Source: Microbacterium sp. 1S1
Lineage (GTDB): Bacteria; Actinomycetota; Actinomycetes; Actinomycetales; Microbacteriaceae
Direction: 5' to 3'
NCBI RefSeq assembly: GCF_008271365.1
Contig: NZ_CP043430.1
Span: 1-64,000 of the forward strand
DNA: 64,000 nt
Made by a program: the position numbers and the translations under genes. Of the stretch, positions 20,309 to 29,330 are shown piece after piece. Within the stretch, counting starts at the first letter, position 1. The number at the start of each line of letters is the position of its first letter. The notes beneath the pieces are model-generated. The model was given only the letters and a program-made list of their open reading frames with translations. It was not told the origin of the DNA and did not search any database.

Positions 20309-21213
20309 CCGCGACCCCCGCCGAGCACCGCGGAGACGCGGCGCTGCGCCGCTTCAGCCGGACAGCAGAGATCGCCACCTCCGACGTGATCCGCACCTAC
20401 TCGACGTCGTTCGGCCTGGCGACGCGACTCCTCGGGCGCCGCCATCGCCAGCATGTGCGCAACATCTACGCCATGGTGCGGATCGCCGACGAGATCGTCG
20501 ACGGAGTCGCCGCCGAGGCGGGTCTCGACGCCGGCGCCCAGGCCGCCGCCCTCGACTCCTACATCGCGGAGACCCATCGGTCGATGCGCACCGGATACAG
20601 CAGCGACCTCATCCTGCACGCGTTCGCCCGGACGGCACGGGAGTGCCGGATCGGCGAGGACCTGACCCAGCCCTTCTTCGACTCGATGCGGGCTGACATC
20701 GCCGGCGAGTCCGGCTTCACCGCCTACGACGCGGACGCGCATGCTGCCTACGTGTACGGGTCGGCAGAGGTGGTCGGCCTCATGTGCCTGCAGGTCTTCC
20801 TCCGGGGCGCCACCCGAACGCCCGCGGAACTCGAGACCCTGCGCCGCGGCGCGCGGCGGCTGGGCGCCGCGTTCCAGAACGTGAACTTCCTGCGCGACCT
20901 CGCCGACGACACCGATCGGCTGCAGCGCGGGTACCTGGGCGGCTCCGCCCGCCTCACGGACGCCGACCGCGACGCCTGGGTCGACACCGTCCACCGCCAG
21001 CTCGCAGACGCCGCCGCGGCGATCCCGCTGCTCCCGAAGGACGCCAGAGCCGCCGTGCGCAGTGCGCTCGCCCTCTTCGCCGCGCTGACCCGGAAAGTCG
21101 CGCGGACTCCCGCCGCCGAGCTGTACCGGCGCCGCGTCCGCGTGCCGGATCCTCTCAAGGCACTGCTCGCGGCCCGAGCCGTCGTGGTCACCGCACTGGA
21201 GCGGGACCGATGA
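20305..21213 (+). CDS. crtB: phytoene synthase
   Basis: It joins two GGPP head to head to make phytoene. The protein has 302 residues. The substrate-binding Asp motifs are DEIVD (62-66) and RDLADDTD (197-204), followed by RGYLG. The start is the ATG overlapping the crtE stop by four bases; frames extending upstream run through crtE and are not real. It in turn overlaps crtI by four bases, so the operon is tightly coupled. Confidence 0.95.
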   Translation: MTATPAEHRGDAALRRFSRTAEIATSDVIRTYSTSFGLATRLLGRRHRQHVRNIYAMVRIADEIVDGVAAEAGLDAGAQAAALDSYIAETHRSMRTGYSSDLILHAFARTARECRIGEDLTQPFFDSMRADIAGESGFTAYDADAHAAYVYGSAEVVGLMCLQVFLRGATRTPAELETLRRGARRLGAAFQNVNFLRDLADDTDRLQRGYLGGSARLTDADRDAWVDTVHRQLADAAAAIPLLPKDARAAVRSALALFAALTRKVARTPAAELYRRRVRVPDPLKALLAARAVVVTALERDR

Positions 21214-22802
21214 GCCGCGTCGTGATCATCGGTGCGGGCGTCGCCGGCTTGGCCACGGCGGGGCTGCTCGCCCGCGACGGGCATGACGTGGTGGTCCTGG
21301 AGAAGAACGACCGTGTGGGAGGACGGGCAGGGACCATCGAGCGCGACGGCTTCCGGTTCGACTCCGGCCCCTCGTGGTACCTCATGCCCGAGGTCTTCGA
21401 CCACTACTTCCGGATGATGGGGACGACCACCGAGGAGCAGCTCGACCTGACCTTGCTCGACCCCGGATATCGGGTGTTCCGGTCCCCGGAGTCCGGCGAC
21501 GCCCCGGTCACGGTGCCCGCCGGCCGTGAGGCGGTGGGGCGGCTGTTCGAATCGATGGAGCCGGGCTCCGCCGCTGCACTCGGCGCCTACCTCGCCTCCG
21601 CCCACGATGCCGGGGCGATGGCGCGGCGGTACTTCCTCTACAACCCGTTCACCCGGACCCGGACCCTGGCCGCCCCCGAGGTCGTGCGCGCCCTGCCGCG
21701 GTTGTTCTCGCTGCTCGGTACGCGCCTCCAGGCCTTCGCCGCCCGACGCTTCCGGCACCCGGTGCTGCGGCAGATCCTCGGCTACCCCGCGGTCTTCCTC
21801 GGAACCGACCCACGGACGGCCCCGGCGATGTACCACCTGATGAGCGCTCTCGACCTCGACCAGGGCGTGCTCTACCCCCAGGGCGGCTTCTGGCGCGTGG
21901 TCGAGCGACTGGAAGCGCTGAGCACGGCGGCCGGCGCACGGATCGTCACCGGTGCGGACGTCACCGGAATCCGCACCCAGGACGCCGACGGCGCGACGAG
22001 CGCGACGGGCGTCGGCTGGACGGACCGCGACGGCCATCAGCACGTGGAGGAGGCCGACATCGTCGTCTCCGCGGCGGATCTCCACCACACCGAGACGGCG
22101 CTGCTGCCACCGACTCTGCAGTCCTACCCGGAGTCCTGGTGGGCGCGGCGCACGAGCGGACCAGGTGGCGTCCTCGTGATGCTGGGGGTGCGCGGGACCC
22201 TGCCCGAGCTCCCGCATCACTCGCTGTTCTTCACCGACGACTGGGATGCGAACTTCGACGCGATCTTCGGCCGCACCCCCGCCGTTCCGACGCCCGCATC
22301 CACCTATGTCTGCCGGCCCAGTGCGACGGACGGGGACGTCGCCCCGGAGGGGCACGAGAACCTGTTCGTGCTGGTGCCCGTGCCGGCCGACGTCGCGCTC
22401 GGTCACGGCGGAAGCGACGGCGACGGCTCCCCGGAGGTCGAGCGAGCCGCGGACGCCGCGATCGACATGATCGCGACCTGGGCCGCGATTCCCGACCTCC
22501 GAGAGCGCATCGTCGTGCGGGAGACCATCGGCCCCGCCGACTTCCGCGACGACTACCACTCGTGGCGCGGCGGCATGCTGGGACCGGCACACATCCTCTC
22601 GCAGAGCGCGATGTTCCGCGCGCAGAACGCCTCGCGCCGCGTGCAGGGGCTGTACTACGCCGGGGCGACCACAGCACCGGGAGTCGGCGTCCCGATGTGC
22701 CTCATCAGCGCCGAGATCGTGCTCAAGCGCATCCGTGGCGACCACTCCCCCGGTCCGTTGCCGGAGCCGGCGACCCGACCGGCGAGCGCGGAGAAGGCGT
22801 GA
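21210..22802 (+). CDS. crtI: phytoene desaturase (lycopene-forming)
   Basis: An FAD-dependent desaturase of 530 residues that introduces four double bonds to give lycopene. The N-terminal dinucleotide fold is VVIIGAGVAGLATAGLL with VVLEKNDRVGGRAGT. The C-terminal signature GLYYAGATTAPGVGVPM is that of bacterial CrtI. The ATG overlaps the crtB stop. The last 25 residues are Pro/Glu/Ala-rich. The stop shares a base with the next start (TGATG). Confidence 0.95.
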   Translation: MSRVVIIGAGVAGLATAGLLARDGHDVVVLEKNDRVGGRAGTIERDGFRFDSGPSWYLMPEVFDHYFRMMGTTTEEQLDLTLLDPGYRVFRSPESGDAPVTVPAGREAVGRLFESMEPGSAAALGAYLASAHDAGAMARRYFLYNPFTRTRTLAAPEVVRALPRLFSLLGTRLQAFAARRFRHPVLRQILGYPAVFLGTDPRTAPAMYHLMSALDLDQGVLYPQGGFWRVVERLEALSTAAGARIVTGADVTGIRTQDADGATSATGVGWTDRDGHQHVEEADIVVSAADLHHTETALLPPTLQSYPESWWARRTSGPGGVLVMLGVRGTLPELPHHSLFFTDDWDANFDAIFGRTPAVPTPASTYVCRPSATDGDVAPEGHENLFVLVPVPADVALGHGGSDGDGSPEVERAADAAIDMIATWAAIPDLRERIVVRETIGPADFRDDYHSWRGGMLGPAHILSQSAMFRAQNASRRVQGLYYAGATTAPGVGVPMCLISAEIVLKRIRGDHSPGPLPEPATRPASAEKA

Positions 22803-23149
22803 TGGGCGCGATCTACCTGACCGCCCTCCTCGTCTCCCTCGGCTGCATGCTGCTGCTGGACTGGCGGTTCCGGCTCTTCTTCTGGCGCGACGCCGTGGCC
22901 GCGGCCGTCGTCACCGTGGTCGGCCTCCTCTTCTTCCTGGCCTGGGACGTCGCCGGGATCGCGGCGGGGATCTTCTTCCGCGGTGAGGCGGCGATCGCCA
23001 CGGGCATCGTCCTGGCGCCCGAACTTCCCCTCGAAGAACCGATCTTCCTGGTCTTCCTGGTCGTCTGCACGATGGTGATCTACGGCGGCGCCGTCCGCCT
23101 CCTGGAGCGACGGCGTGGGACTGCGGACGCGGAAGGAGCACTGCCGTGA
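22802..23149 (+). CDS. crtYe: carotenoid cyclase subunit, CrtYe/CrtYc type
   Basis: A 115-residue membrane protein with three helices (about 3-19, 30-52, 72-95). It carries the heterodimeric lycopene cyclase pattern, including the conserved PLEEPIFLVFL near residues 76-86. It works with the next gene product, as CrtYe and CrtYf do in Corynebacterium, where they form the epsilon rings of decaprenoxanthin. Which subunit is 'e' is assigned only from gene order. Sarcinaxanthin-type gamma rings are an alternative. Confidence 0.88.
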   Translation: MGAIYLTALLVSLGCMLLLDWRFRLFFWRDAVAAAVVTVVGLLFFLAWDVAGIAAGIFFRGEAAIATGIVLAPELPLEEPIFLVFLVVCTMVIYGGAVRLLERRRGTADAEGALP

Positions 23150-23481
23150 CCTACCTCCAGCTCTCGGCCGTCTTCCTCGCCGCCGCCGCTCTGATCGCGG
23201 TCGCCGTCGCCGTCACGGTGCGGCGTACTCCGCACCTCGGCGCCTTGACGCTGACGGCCCTCGCCCTCCTCGTGCTGACGGCCGTGTTCGACACCGTCAT
23301 GATCGCCACCGGGCTCTTCCACTACGCCCCCGGCCCGCTCGCCGGCGTACACATCGGACTCGCCCCGATCGAGGACTTCGCCTATCCGCTGGCCGGGGTG
23401 CTGCTGCTGCCCGCGCTGTGGACCGCGCTGCGCGCGCGTCGATCCCGCACGAACCTGCCGCGGCAGGAGGAACGCCCATGA
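23146..23481 (+). CDS. crtYf: carotenoid cyclase subunit, CrtYf/CrtYd type
   Basis: A 111-residue second cyclase subunit with three membrane helices. It retains the family features DTVMIATGLFHY and LGLAPIEDFAYPLAG-like LAPIEDFAYPLAG (about 72-84). The GTG start overlaps the preceding stop (GTGA). It pairs with the upstream subunit to cyclise the C50 chain ends. The ring type cannot be told from sequence by eye. Confidence 0.88.
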   Translation: MTYLQLSAVFLAAAALIAVAVAVTVRRTPHLGALTLTALALLVLTAVFDTVMIATGLFHYAPGPLAGVHIGLAPIEDFAYPLAGVLLLPALWTALRARRSRTNLPRQEERP

Positions 23482-24374
23482 CCGGCCAGACATCCCGCCG
23501 TGCTGGCGGCCTCGGCCGCGACATCGCTCAGATCGTCCTCTCCTCCCGGCCGATCAGCTGGATCAACACGGCCTTCCCGTTTGCCGCCGCGTACCTGCTG
23601 AGCACCAGGGAGGTCGACGCGACGTTCGTGATCGGGACCCTGTACTTCCTCGTGCCCTACAACCTCGCCATGTACGGCATCAACGACGTCTTCGACTACG
23701 CCTCGGATCTCGCCAACCCGCGCAAGGGCGGAATCGAGGGGGCGCTGCTGTCCCCGCGCATCCATCGCGCGACCCTGTGGGCGGCGGCGGCGACGAACGT
23801 TCCGTTCCTCGTCTACCTCTTCGCCGTGGGCACACCGGCGTCGTGGCTGTGGCTCGCCGTCAGCGTCTTCGCCGTCCTCGCCTACTCGGCACCGGTGCTG
23901 CGCTTCAAGGAGCGTCCTTTCCTGGACTCCGTGACCTCGAGCACGCACTTCGTGAGCCCCGCCCTCGTCGGCCTCACTCTGGCGGGTGCGCCGATCACCA
24001 CGACCGGCGTCCTAGTCCTCGGCGCTTTCTTCCTGTGGGGCATGGCCGCCCACGCGTTCGGCGCGGTCCAAGACATCGGGCCCGATCGCGAGGGCGGGAT
24101 CTCGTCCATCGCGACGGTGATCGGCGCGCGGGCGACCGTGCGCCTCTCTCTCGTGCTGTGGGTGATCGCCGGATGCGCGATGCTGCTGACCCCGTGGCCC
24201 GGCCCGCTCGCCGCCGTGCTGGCTCTGCCCTACATCGTCAACGCCGCGCCGTGGTGGAACGTCACGGATGAGACGTCGGCCACCACCAACCGCGCCTGGC
24301 GCCGGTTCATCGCGCTGAACTACATCGCCGGTTTCCTCGCCACGATGATCCTCATCCTCGCCTGGGTCTCCTGA
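23478..24374 (+). CDS. crtEb: lycopene elongase (UbiA-family prenyltransferase)
   Basis: A 298-residue membrane prenyltransferase of the UbiA superfamily. The Asp-rich Mg-binding motif is NDVFDYASD (about 69-77) and the second is QDIGPDREGG. In Corynebacterium CrtEb adds two DMAPP to lycopene to give the C50 flavuxanthin. Its place directly after the split cyclase genes strongly supports the same step. The ATG overlaps the previous stop by four bases. A 43-base gap with AAAGGA precedes the MMPL gene. Confidence 0.92.
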   Translation: MTGQTSRRAGGLGRDIAQIVLSSRPISWINTAFPFAAAYLLSTREVDATFVIGTLYFLVPYNLAMYGINDVFDYASDLANPRKGGIEGALLSPRIHRATLWAAAATNVPFLVYLFAVGTPASWLWLAVSVFAVLAYSAPVLRFKERPFLDSVTSSTHFVSPALVGLTLAGAPITTTGVLVLGAFFLWGMAAHAFGAVQDIGPDREGGISSIATVIGARATVRLSLVLWVIAGCAMLLTPWPGPLAAVLALPYIVNAAPWWNVTDETSATTNRAWRRFIALNYIAGFLATMILILAWVS

Positions 24375-24417
24375 CCCGTCGAGCCCACCGTCCGACCGCC
24401 CTCCCGAAAGGACCTCG

Positions 24418-26604
24418 ATGTCCCGCCCCGACACCGCATCGACGCCGCCGACCCGCGAGCGCACCCGTCGCCGTTCCTGGTTGCGTGTGTTCCTTCCCGT
24501 CGCCCTCATCCTGGTGTGGTTGGCGGGCGCCTCCTTCGGCGGTCCGCTCTTCGGCAAGGTCGACGAGGTGTCGTCGAACGACCAGACCACGTACCTGCCG
24601 GAGTCCGCGGACGCGACCACCGTGCAGCAGCTCCTCGGCGAGTTCACGGACAGCGACGCCATCCCGGCGATCGCGGTCTTCACCTCGGACGAGGAGCTGA
24701 CGCCGTCCGAGCTCGAAGCCATCTCGGAGGCCGTCGCCGACGCACCCGACGTCGAGGGCGTCGCCGACGACGTCTCCCCGGCGCTCCCGTCCGAGGACGG
24801 CCGCGCCGTGCAGGCCTTCATCCCCATCGACGGAGACGCCGAGCTCAGCGACGCGACGACCGCCCTCGGCGACGAGCTGCGCGCCGCCGTACCCGACGGC
24901 ATCACGGTCTACATCACCGGACCCGCGGGCTTCACCGCCGACCTCGCTGCCGGATTCGCGGGCATCGACGGCCTGCTCCTCGGCGTCGCCCTGCTCGCCG
25001 TGCTCGTGATCCTCGTGCTTGTGTATCGGTCGTTCCTGCTGCCGCTCGTGGTGCTCTCCACGAGCCTGTTCGCGCTGTGCGTCGCGCTCCTCGTGGTGTG
25101 GTGGCTGGCGAAGTGGGAGATCCTCCTGCTCAGCGGGCAGACCCAGGGCATCCTCTTCATCCTCGTGATCGGCGCCGCCACCGACTACGCGCTGCTCTTC
25201 GTCGCGCGCTTCCGGGAGGAGCTGCGGGTCGCGCAGGACAAGGGCGTCGCGCTCCTGGCCGCGTGGAAGGGGTCCGTCGAGCCGATCGTCGCCTCCGGCG
25301 GCACGGTGATCGCCGGCCTCCTGTGCCTCCTGCTCAGCGACCTGAAGTCGAACAGCACCCTGGGACCCGTCGCCGCGATCGGCATCGTGTTCGCCATGCT
25401 CTCCGCCCTCACGCTGCTGCCCGCGCTGCTGCTCCTGTTCGGACGGGCGGCCTTCTGGCCCCGGCGGCCCCGCTTCGAGCCGGACGTGGTCGCGGAGGAG
25501 CACGGCATGCGCACCACCGGTCTCTGGGCACGTCTCTCGGGTCTCATCAAGAAGCGCCCCCGTGTCATCTGGATCGTCACCACCCTGGTCCTCCTCGCCG
25601 GAGCAGCGGGCGTGACGCAGCTCGATGCGCAGGGGGTACCGCAGTCGGACCTCGTGCTGGGAGCCTCGGAGGCGCGCGACGGCCAGGTCGCGCTCGGCGA
25701 GCACTTCCCCGGCGGCTCGGGGAGCCCCGTCTCCGTGGTGGTGGACGAGGACCGGCTGCAGGACGCCGCCGACGTGCTCCTCGCGAACGACGGGGTCGAC
25801 GGGGTGACCGTCACCGCGGCCGACGCTCCGAGCGGCTCCGCGCCGGTCACCGAAGACGGCATCGCCGCCGTGGGTCCGCCCGGTACTCCGGCGCCGGAGC
25901 CGACGACGGTCGACGGCCAGGTGCTCCTGCAGGGGACTCTGACGGACGCCGCCGACTCCGCTGCTGCGGCATCCACCGTGCGCGAGCTGCGCGGGGAACT
26001 CGACGACATCGGAGCCGTGGTGGGCGGGGTGACGGCCACTTCGATCGACACGAACGACGCGTCCATCCACGACCGCAACCTCATCATCCCGGTGATCCTC
26101 GTCGTGATCATGGTGATCCTGATGCTGCTGCTGCGTTCGATCCTCGCACCGGTGCTGCTGATCCTCACCACGGTGCTGTCGTTCGGCACGGCCATGGGCG
26201 TCTCGGCGCTCGTGTTCAACGGCGTCTTCGACTTCCCCGGCGCCGACCCTGCCGTCCCGCTCTACGGCTTCGTGTTCCTCGTCGCCCTCGGCATCGACTA
26301 CAACATCTTCCTCATGACGCGCGTGCGCGAGGAGTCGAAGCAGCACGGCACCAGGGAGGGCATCCTCCGAGGGCTCTCCATCACGGGCGGCGTCATCACC
26401 TCCGCCGGGCTGGTGCTCGCGGCGACGTTCGCCGCGCTGTCCGTGATCCCGATCCTGTTCCTCGTGCAGCTCGCGTTCATCGTGGCGTTCGGTGTGCTGC
26501 TGGACACCTTCGTGGTGCGCTCGCTGCTCGTCCCCGCGCTGACGTACGACATCGGTAAGGCCATCTGGTGGCCGTCGAAGCTCTGGCGGAACGGCAAGAG
26601 CTGA
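24418..26604 (+). CDS. MMPL-family membrane transporter
   Basis: A 728-residue RND-superfamily protein made of two repeats. Each has one helix, a periplasmic domain (about 45-175 and 405-555) and a five-helix bundle. Inside the membrane domains GAATDYALLFVARFREE and LGIDYNIFLMTRVREE carry the conserved Asp-Tyr pairs used for proton coupling in MmpL proteins. An MMPL gene sits inside the carotenoid operon of Corynebacterium too. Here it is the last gene, so export or membrane placement of the pigment or a related lipid is plausible but unproven. AAAGGA precedes the ATG. Confidence 0.92.
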   Translation: MSRPDTASTPPTRERTRRRSWLRVFLPVALILVWLAGASFGGPLFGKVDEVSSNDQTTYLPESADATTVQQLLGEFTDSDAIPAIAVFTSDEELTPSELEAISEAVADAPDVEGVADDVSPALPSEDGRAVQAFIPIDGDAELSDATTALGDELRAAVPDGITVYITGPAGFTADLAAGFAGIDGLLLGVALLAVLVILVLVYRSFLLPLVVLSTSLFALCVALLVVWWLAKWEILLLSGQTQGILFILVIGAATDYALLFVARFREELRVAQDKGVALLAAWKGSVEPIVASGGTVIAGLLCLLLSDLKSNSTLGPVAAIGIVFAMLSALTLLPALLLLFGRAAFWPRRPRFEPDVVAEEHGMRTTGLWARLSGLIKKRPRVIWIVTTLVLLAGAAGVTQLDAQGVPQSDLVLGASEARDGQVALGEHFPGGSGSPVSVVVDEDRLQDAADVLLANDGVDGVTVTAADAPSGSAPVTEDGIAAVGPPGTPAPEPTTVDGQVLLQGTLTDAADSAAAASTVRELRGELDDIGAVVGGVTATSIDTNDASIHDRNLIIPVILVVIMVILMLLLRSILAPVLLILTTVLSFGTAMGVSALVFNGVFDFPGADPAVPLYGFVFLVALGIDYNIFLMTRVREESKQHGTREGILRGLSITGGVITSAGLVLAATFAALSVIPILFLVQLAFIVAFGVLLDTFVVRSLLVPALTYDIGKAIWWPSKLWRNGKS

Positions 26605-26621
26605 GGCTTGCGGAAGCGGGG

Positions 26622-26695
26622 TGCCCTCGACAGGATTCGAACCTGCGACCTGCCCTTTAGGAGAGGGCTGCTCTATCCTGCTGAGCTACGAGGGC
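26622..26695 (-). tRNA. tRNA-Arg (CCT)
   Basis: A 74-base cloverleaf. The acceptor GCCCTCG pairs with CGAGGGC, the anticodon stem GCCCT/AGGGC holds loop CTCCTAA, and the anticodon CCT reads AGG. The T arm is GCAGGTTCGAATCCTGT and the discriminator is A. It lies 18 bases past the MMPL stop on the opposite strand. Confidence 0.95.
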
Positions 26696-26745
26696 GCGCT
26701 GCCAGTCTACGGGACCACGGCCGCGCACCCTCGCGCCGGCACGGG

Positions 26746-27243
26746 TCAGGCGGCGAGAGCGAGGTAGGGCTCCCAGCGCGGGTCGCTGCGCTCCACGCCG
26801 CGCACCGTCCACGCCGTCCCGTGCGGCGGTCGCGGCGTGAACCGCAGCTGCCACCGCATCTCCTGCGGGGTCCGGTTGCTCTTGAGATTGTTGCAGCGCA
26901 GACAGCAGGCGACGAGGTTCTCCCAGGAGTCCGCACCTCCCCGAGAACGTGGAAGGACGTGGTCGATGGTCGCCGCGGTCTTGCCGCAGTAGCCGCAGCG
27001 ATGCCCGTCCCGCCGCAGCACCCCGCGACGGGTCACCGGCACGCGCCGACTCGTGGGCACGCGCACGTAGCGGGAGAGGATGATCACCGCCGGGCGATCG
27101 TACGCGCCGTGGGTGCCCCAGACGGGGTCATCCTCGACGCGTTCGATGACCGTCGCCTTGTCGTTCATGACCAGGACGAGGGCCCGCTTGAAGGACACGA
27201 TCGCCAGGGGCTCGTATCCGGCGTTCAGGACCAGTGTGCGCAT
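26746..27243 (-). CDS. HNH endonuclease
   Basis: A 165-residue protein. An N-terminal domain (1-70) of the kind common in actinobacterial HNH proteins (MRTLVLNAGYEPL) precedes an HNH nuclease core. The zinc pairs CGYC (83-86) and CLRC (114-117) flank IDHVLPRSRGG and W-EN-L, holding the catalytic His95 and Asn109. AGAGG lies seven bases before the ATG. It stands alone between a terminator and tRNA-Arg. The target and biological role are unknown; similar solitary genes are widespread in Actinomycetota. Confidence 0.92.
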   Translation of the reverse strand: MRTLVLNAGYEPLAIVSFKRALVLVMNDKATVIERVEDDPVWGTHGAYDRPAVIILSRYVRVPTSRRVPVTRRGVLRRDGHRCGYCGKTAATIDHVLPRSRGGADSWENLVACCLRCNNLKSNRTPQEMRWQLRFTPRPPHGTAWTVRGVERSDPRWEPYLALAA

Positions 27244-27548
27244 TCGTCATCCTCTCGATCCGCCGGGACGGCTTCCCGGCACTCTCGACTCACACGACGT
27301 CGTGCAGGAGGAAGAGCGTTCGAAGGGACGAAAAAAGGCGCCGTCTACAGACGGCGCCTTTCGCGCGCGGCAGCGCGGCCTCCCTGCGGGCAATGCCGAA
27401 GGACGTGACGACCGAGAGCGTCCATGGTTCGGATGCTCGGTGTTCGCTCCATCAGCCTCTCCCGCCTGTATGACGACGGGTTCAGGCTAACCCATCCCGC
27501 GGGGACCGAGGCGGAACGGGAGATGAATGCTCGAGAACGTGTCCGGTC
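27244..27548 (-). other. intergenic region with terminator
   Basis: About 300 bases between the HNH and M23 genes. The only clear element is the terminator at 27331-27360. Small reading frames here have no ribosome sites or family features. Confidence 0.6.
27331..27360 (-). terminator. terminator after M23 peptidase gene
   Basis: On the minus strand AAGGCGCCGTC pairs with GACGGCGCCTT around a four-base loop, then a run of six T. It separates the M23 gene from the HNH gene. Confidence 0.88.
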
Positions 27549-28376
27549 TCAGCCCGCGTTGACGGAGAGCCAGGACATCGGCTCGACGAGACCGCCGTTG
27601 ATCCAGACCTCGAAGTGGAGGTGGTTCGCGGTCGAGCGCCCGGTGCTGCCCACGTAGCCGATCAGCTGGCCCGCGGCGACGGTCTGCCCGGCCTGCACCT
27701 GACGCGACCCGTAGAGCATGTGACCGTAGGTGGTCTGCACGCGCTGCCCGCCCACGACACTGTCCAGCATCACGGCGACGCCGTAGCCACCGATGCTCTC
27801 GGCGGATGCCCGGACGACGCCGGCGGCGGCGGCGTAGATCGGAGTGCCGGCCGGTGCGAGCATGTCGGCGCCGTTGTGACCGCCGCCGATGGTGCGGCTG
27901 ACGTTCCACGAACCGAGCGGCAGCGGATAGCGGACCTGGCCGGAGCCGGGGGCCACGAGGGCGTAACCGGCGGTGTTGAAGTTGCCGGAGGACGGTGCGG
28001 AGGCGGACGCGGCGGCCGCGGCGGCGCGGGCCGCAGCAGCGGCTGCCTCTTCAGCCTTCTTCTTCTCGATCTCCTCGGGCGTCGTCGCGGTGAAGGTCCC
28101 GCGGACGAGCGGAGCGGCCGTGGCTTCGGAGGCGACGACGAGCGACTGCGCATCGACCGCGGCGAGCTGCTGGACCGTCTGCGCGGTCGCGTCGGTCGGC
28201 TTGGACGCCGCGTACGCGGGCAGGGCGACTGCGGCGACGAGGGCGCCGACGGCGCCGAAGATCGCCACCGACCGGAGAGGGGCTGCGATCTTCCGAGCGT
28301 TCACTCGTGCACCGGTGCGACGGGCGGGTACTCGATCTTCAGATGTCTTCGCGGTCGGTTCGATGTCTGCGGCCAA
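27549..28376 (-). CDS. M23 peptidase, cell-wall hydrolase
   Basis: A 275-residue membrane-anchored or secreted LytM-type endopeptidase likely to cut peptidoglycan cross-links. The basic N-terminus and hydrophobic helix (about 34-56) form a signal or anchor. An Ala/Glu coiled segment (100-127) follows. The catalytic domain has HNGAD (His167, Asp171) and HLHFE (His252, His254), all zinc ligands present. The start is TTG with AGGAGG eight bases upstream; no ATG or GTG competes. The upstream region holds a possible c-di-AMP riboswitch, a control often placed on actinobacterial wall hydrolases. Confidence 0.9.
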   Translation of the reverse strand: MAADIEPTAKTSEDRVPARRTGARVNARKIAAPLRSVAIFGAVGALVAAVALPAYAASKPTDATAQTVQQLAAVDAQSLVVASEATAAPLVRGTFTATTPEEIEKKKAEEAAAAAARAAAAAASASAPSSGNFNTAGYALVAPGSGQVRYPLPLGSWNVSRTIGGGHNGADMLAPAGTPIYAAAAGVVRASAESIGGYGVAVMLDSVVGGQRVQTTYGHMLYGSRQVQAGQTVAAGQLIGYVGSTGRSTANHLHFEVWINGGLVEPMSWLSVNAG

Positions 28377-28424
28377 AACGTGGTCCTCCTGAGCCTTCGC
28401 ACCTCGGGCGGCGCTGGCCCGTCG

Positions 28425-28545
28425 ACATTCTCCCCAGGGCAGGGGTGCACTGCTCGGGTTCGAGTGCGTCCCTTTCGGGAAGACGACGAGCCGGAAGGCG
28501 GATCTTCGCGGTTCGCCCCCAGCGGGCTTCTTCGCTGAGGACCTG
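28425..28545 (-). promoter_or_regulatory. candidate ydaO/yuaA-type c-di-AMP riboswitch
   Basis: The leader of the M23 gene contains, in order, CGCTGGGGGCGAACC, GCGAAGATCCGCC and CGAACCCGAGCAGTGCACC. These resemble the conserved GGGGGAACC, GGGUGAAUCC and GAACCCGACAGCUAACC blocks of the riboswitch, with changes. A possible promoter (GTGACA, 17 bases, TAACCT; 28550-28578) lies just upstream. The match is by eye and the last block is divergent, so this is tentative. Confidence 0.48.
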
Positions 28546-28610
28546 ACCGAGGTTACCGGAAGATAACGATCGTGTCACCCTGAGAAACTGACAATCCCCG
28601 GTGAGGCCGT

Positions 28611-29312
28611 TCAGGCAGGCTCGCCGACGAGGAAGATGTGGGACGCCAGCTCCACGGGGAGCTCGAGGCCCTCGTCCTTTCCGTCCATCTGGATGAGCAC
28701 GTAGCCCTCGTTGAAACGGAAGTCGCCGCGGGCGCCGGGGACGACGCCCGCGTCACGCAACTGCTCCAGGAGTTCGGGGTCGACCTGCGCCGGCTCCGCG
28801 AGGCGGCGGACCGTCCCCTCGACGGGCTCACCGGCGGCGTTCAGGCGCTGGACGAGCCCGACGACCCCCTCGTCGAAGGTGCGCGCAGGAAGGTCGCCGA
28901 GCTGGTCGAGGCCGGGGATGGGGTTGCCGTACGGCGACTCCGTAGGGTGCCCGAGCAATTCGACGAGACGGCGCTCCACCTGCTCGCTCATGACGTGCTC
29001 CCAGCGGCAGGCCTCTTCGTGCACGAATGCCCAGTCGAGTCCGATCACGTCGGACAGCAGCCGCTCGGCGAGGCGGTGCTTGCGCATCACGTCGACCGCC
29101 TTGCGACGGCCGGCGTCGGTGAGCTCGAGCGTGCGGTCCTCGGACACCACGACCAGACCGTCCCGCTCCATGCGTCCGACGGTCTGCGAGACGGTGGGCC
29201 CCGAGTGGCCGAGGCGCTCCGAGATCCGCGCCCGCAGCGGCACGATGTTCTCCTCCTCGAGTTCGAGGATGGTGCGGAGATACATCTCCGTGGTGTCGAT
29301 CAGATCGGTCAT
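28611..29312 (-). CDS. dtxR: DtxR-family metal-dependent regulator
   Basis: A 233-residue iron- (or manganese-) sensing repressor. The winged helix lies in residues 1-70 and the dimer domain in about 75-140. A C-terminal FeoA/SH3-like domain follows (about 150-225). The metal ligands fall at the classical DtxR numbers: Met10, His79, Glu83, His98, Cys102, Glu105 and His106 (HEEACRWEHVMSE). The DNA helix HSGPTVSQTVGRMERDGLV is close to DtxR/IdeR. GGAGGG lies five bases before the ATG. A DtxR-box-like palindrome overlaps its promoter region, suggesting autoregulation. Fe(II) is the likelier metal because Cys102 is present. Confidence 0.94.
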   Translation of the reverse strand: MTDLIDTTEMYLRTILELEEENIVPLRARISERLGHSGPTVSQTVGRMERDGLVVVSEDRTLELTDAGRRKAVDVMRKHRLAERLLSDVIGLDWAFVHEEACRWEHVMSEQVERRLVELLGHPTESPYGNPIPGLDQLGDLPARTFDEGVVGLVQRLNAAGEPVEGTVRRLAEPAQVDPELLEQLRDAGVVPGARGDFRFNEGYVLIQMDGKDEGLELPVELASHIFLVGEPA

Positions 29313-29330
29313 GTGGGCCCTCCGAAGTTC

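Noticed and set aside
24352..26346. A 664-codon minus-strand frame across the MMPL gene
   Set aside because: Antisense shadow of the MMPL coding sequence, with low-complexity Glu/Arg/Gly composition.
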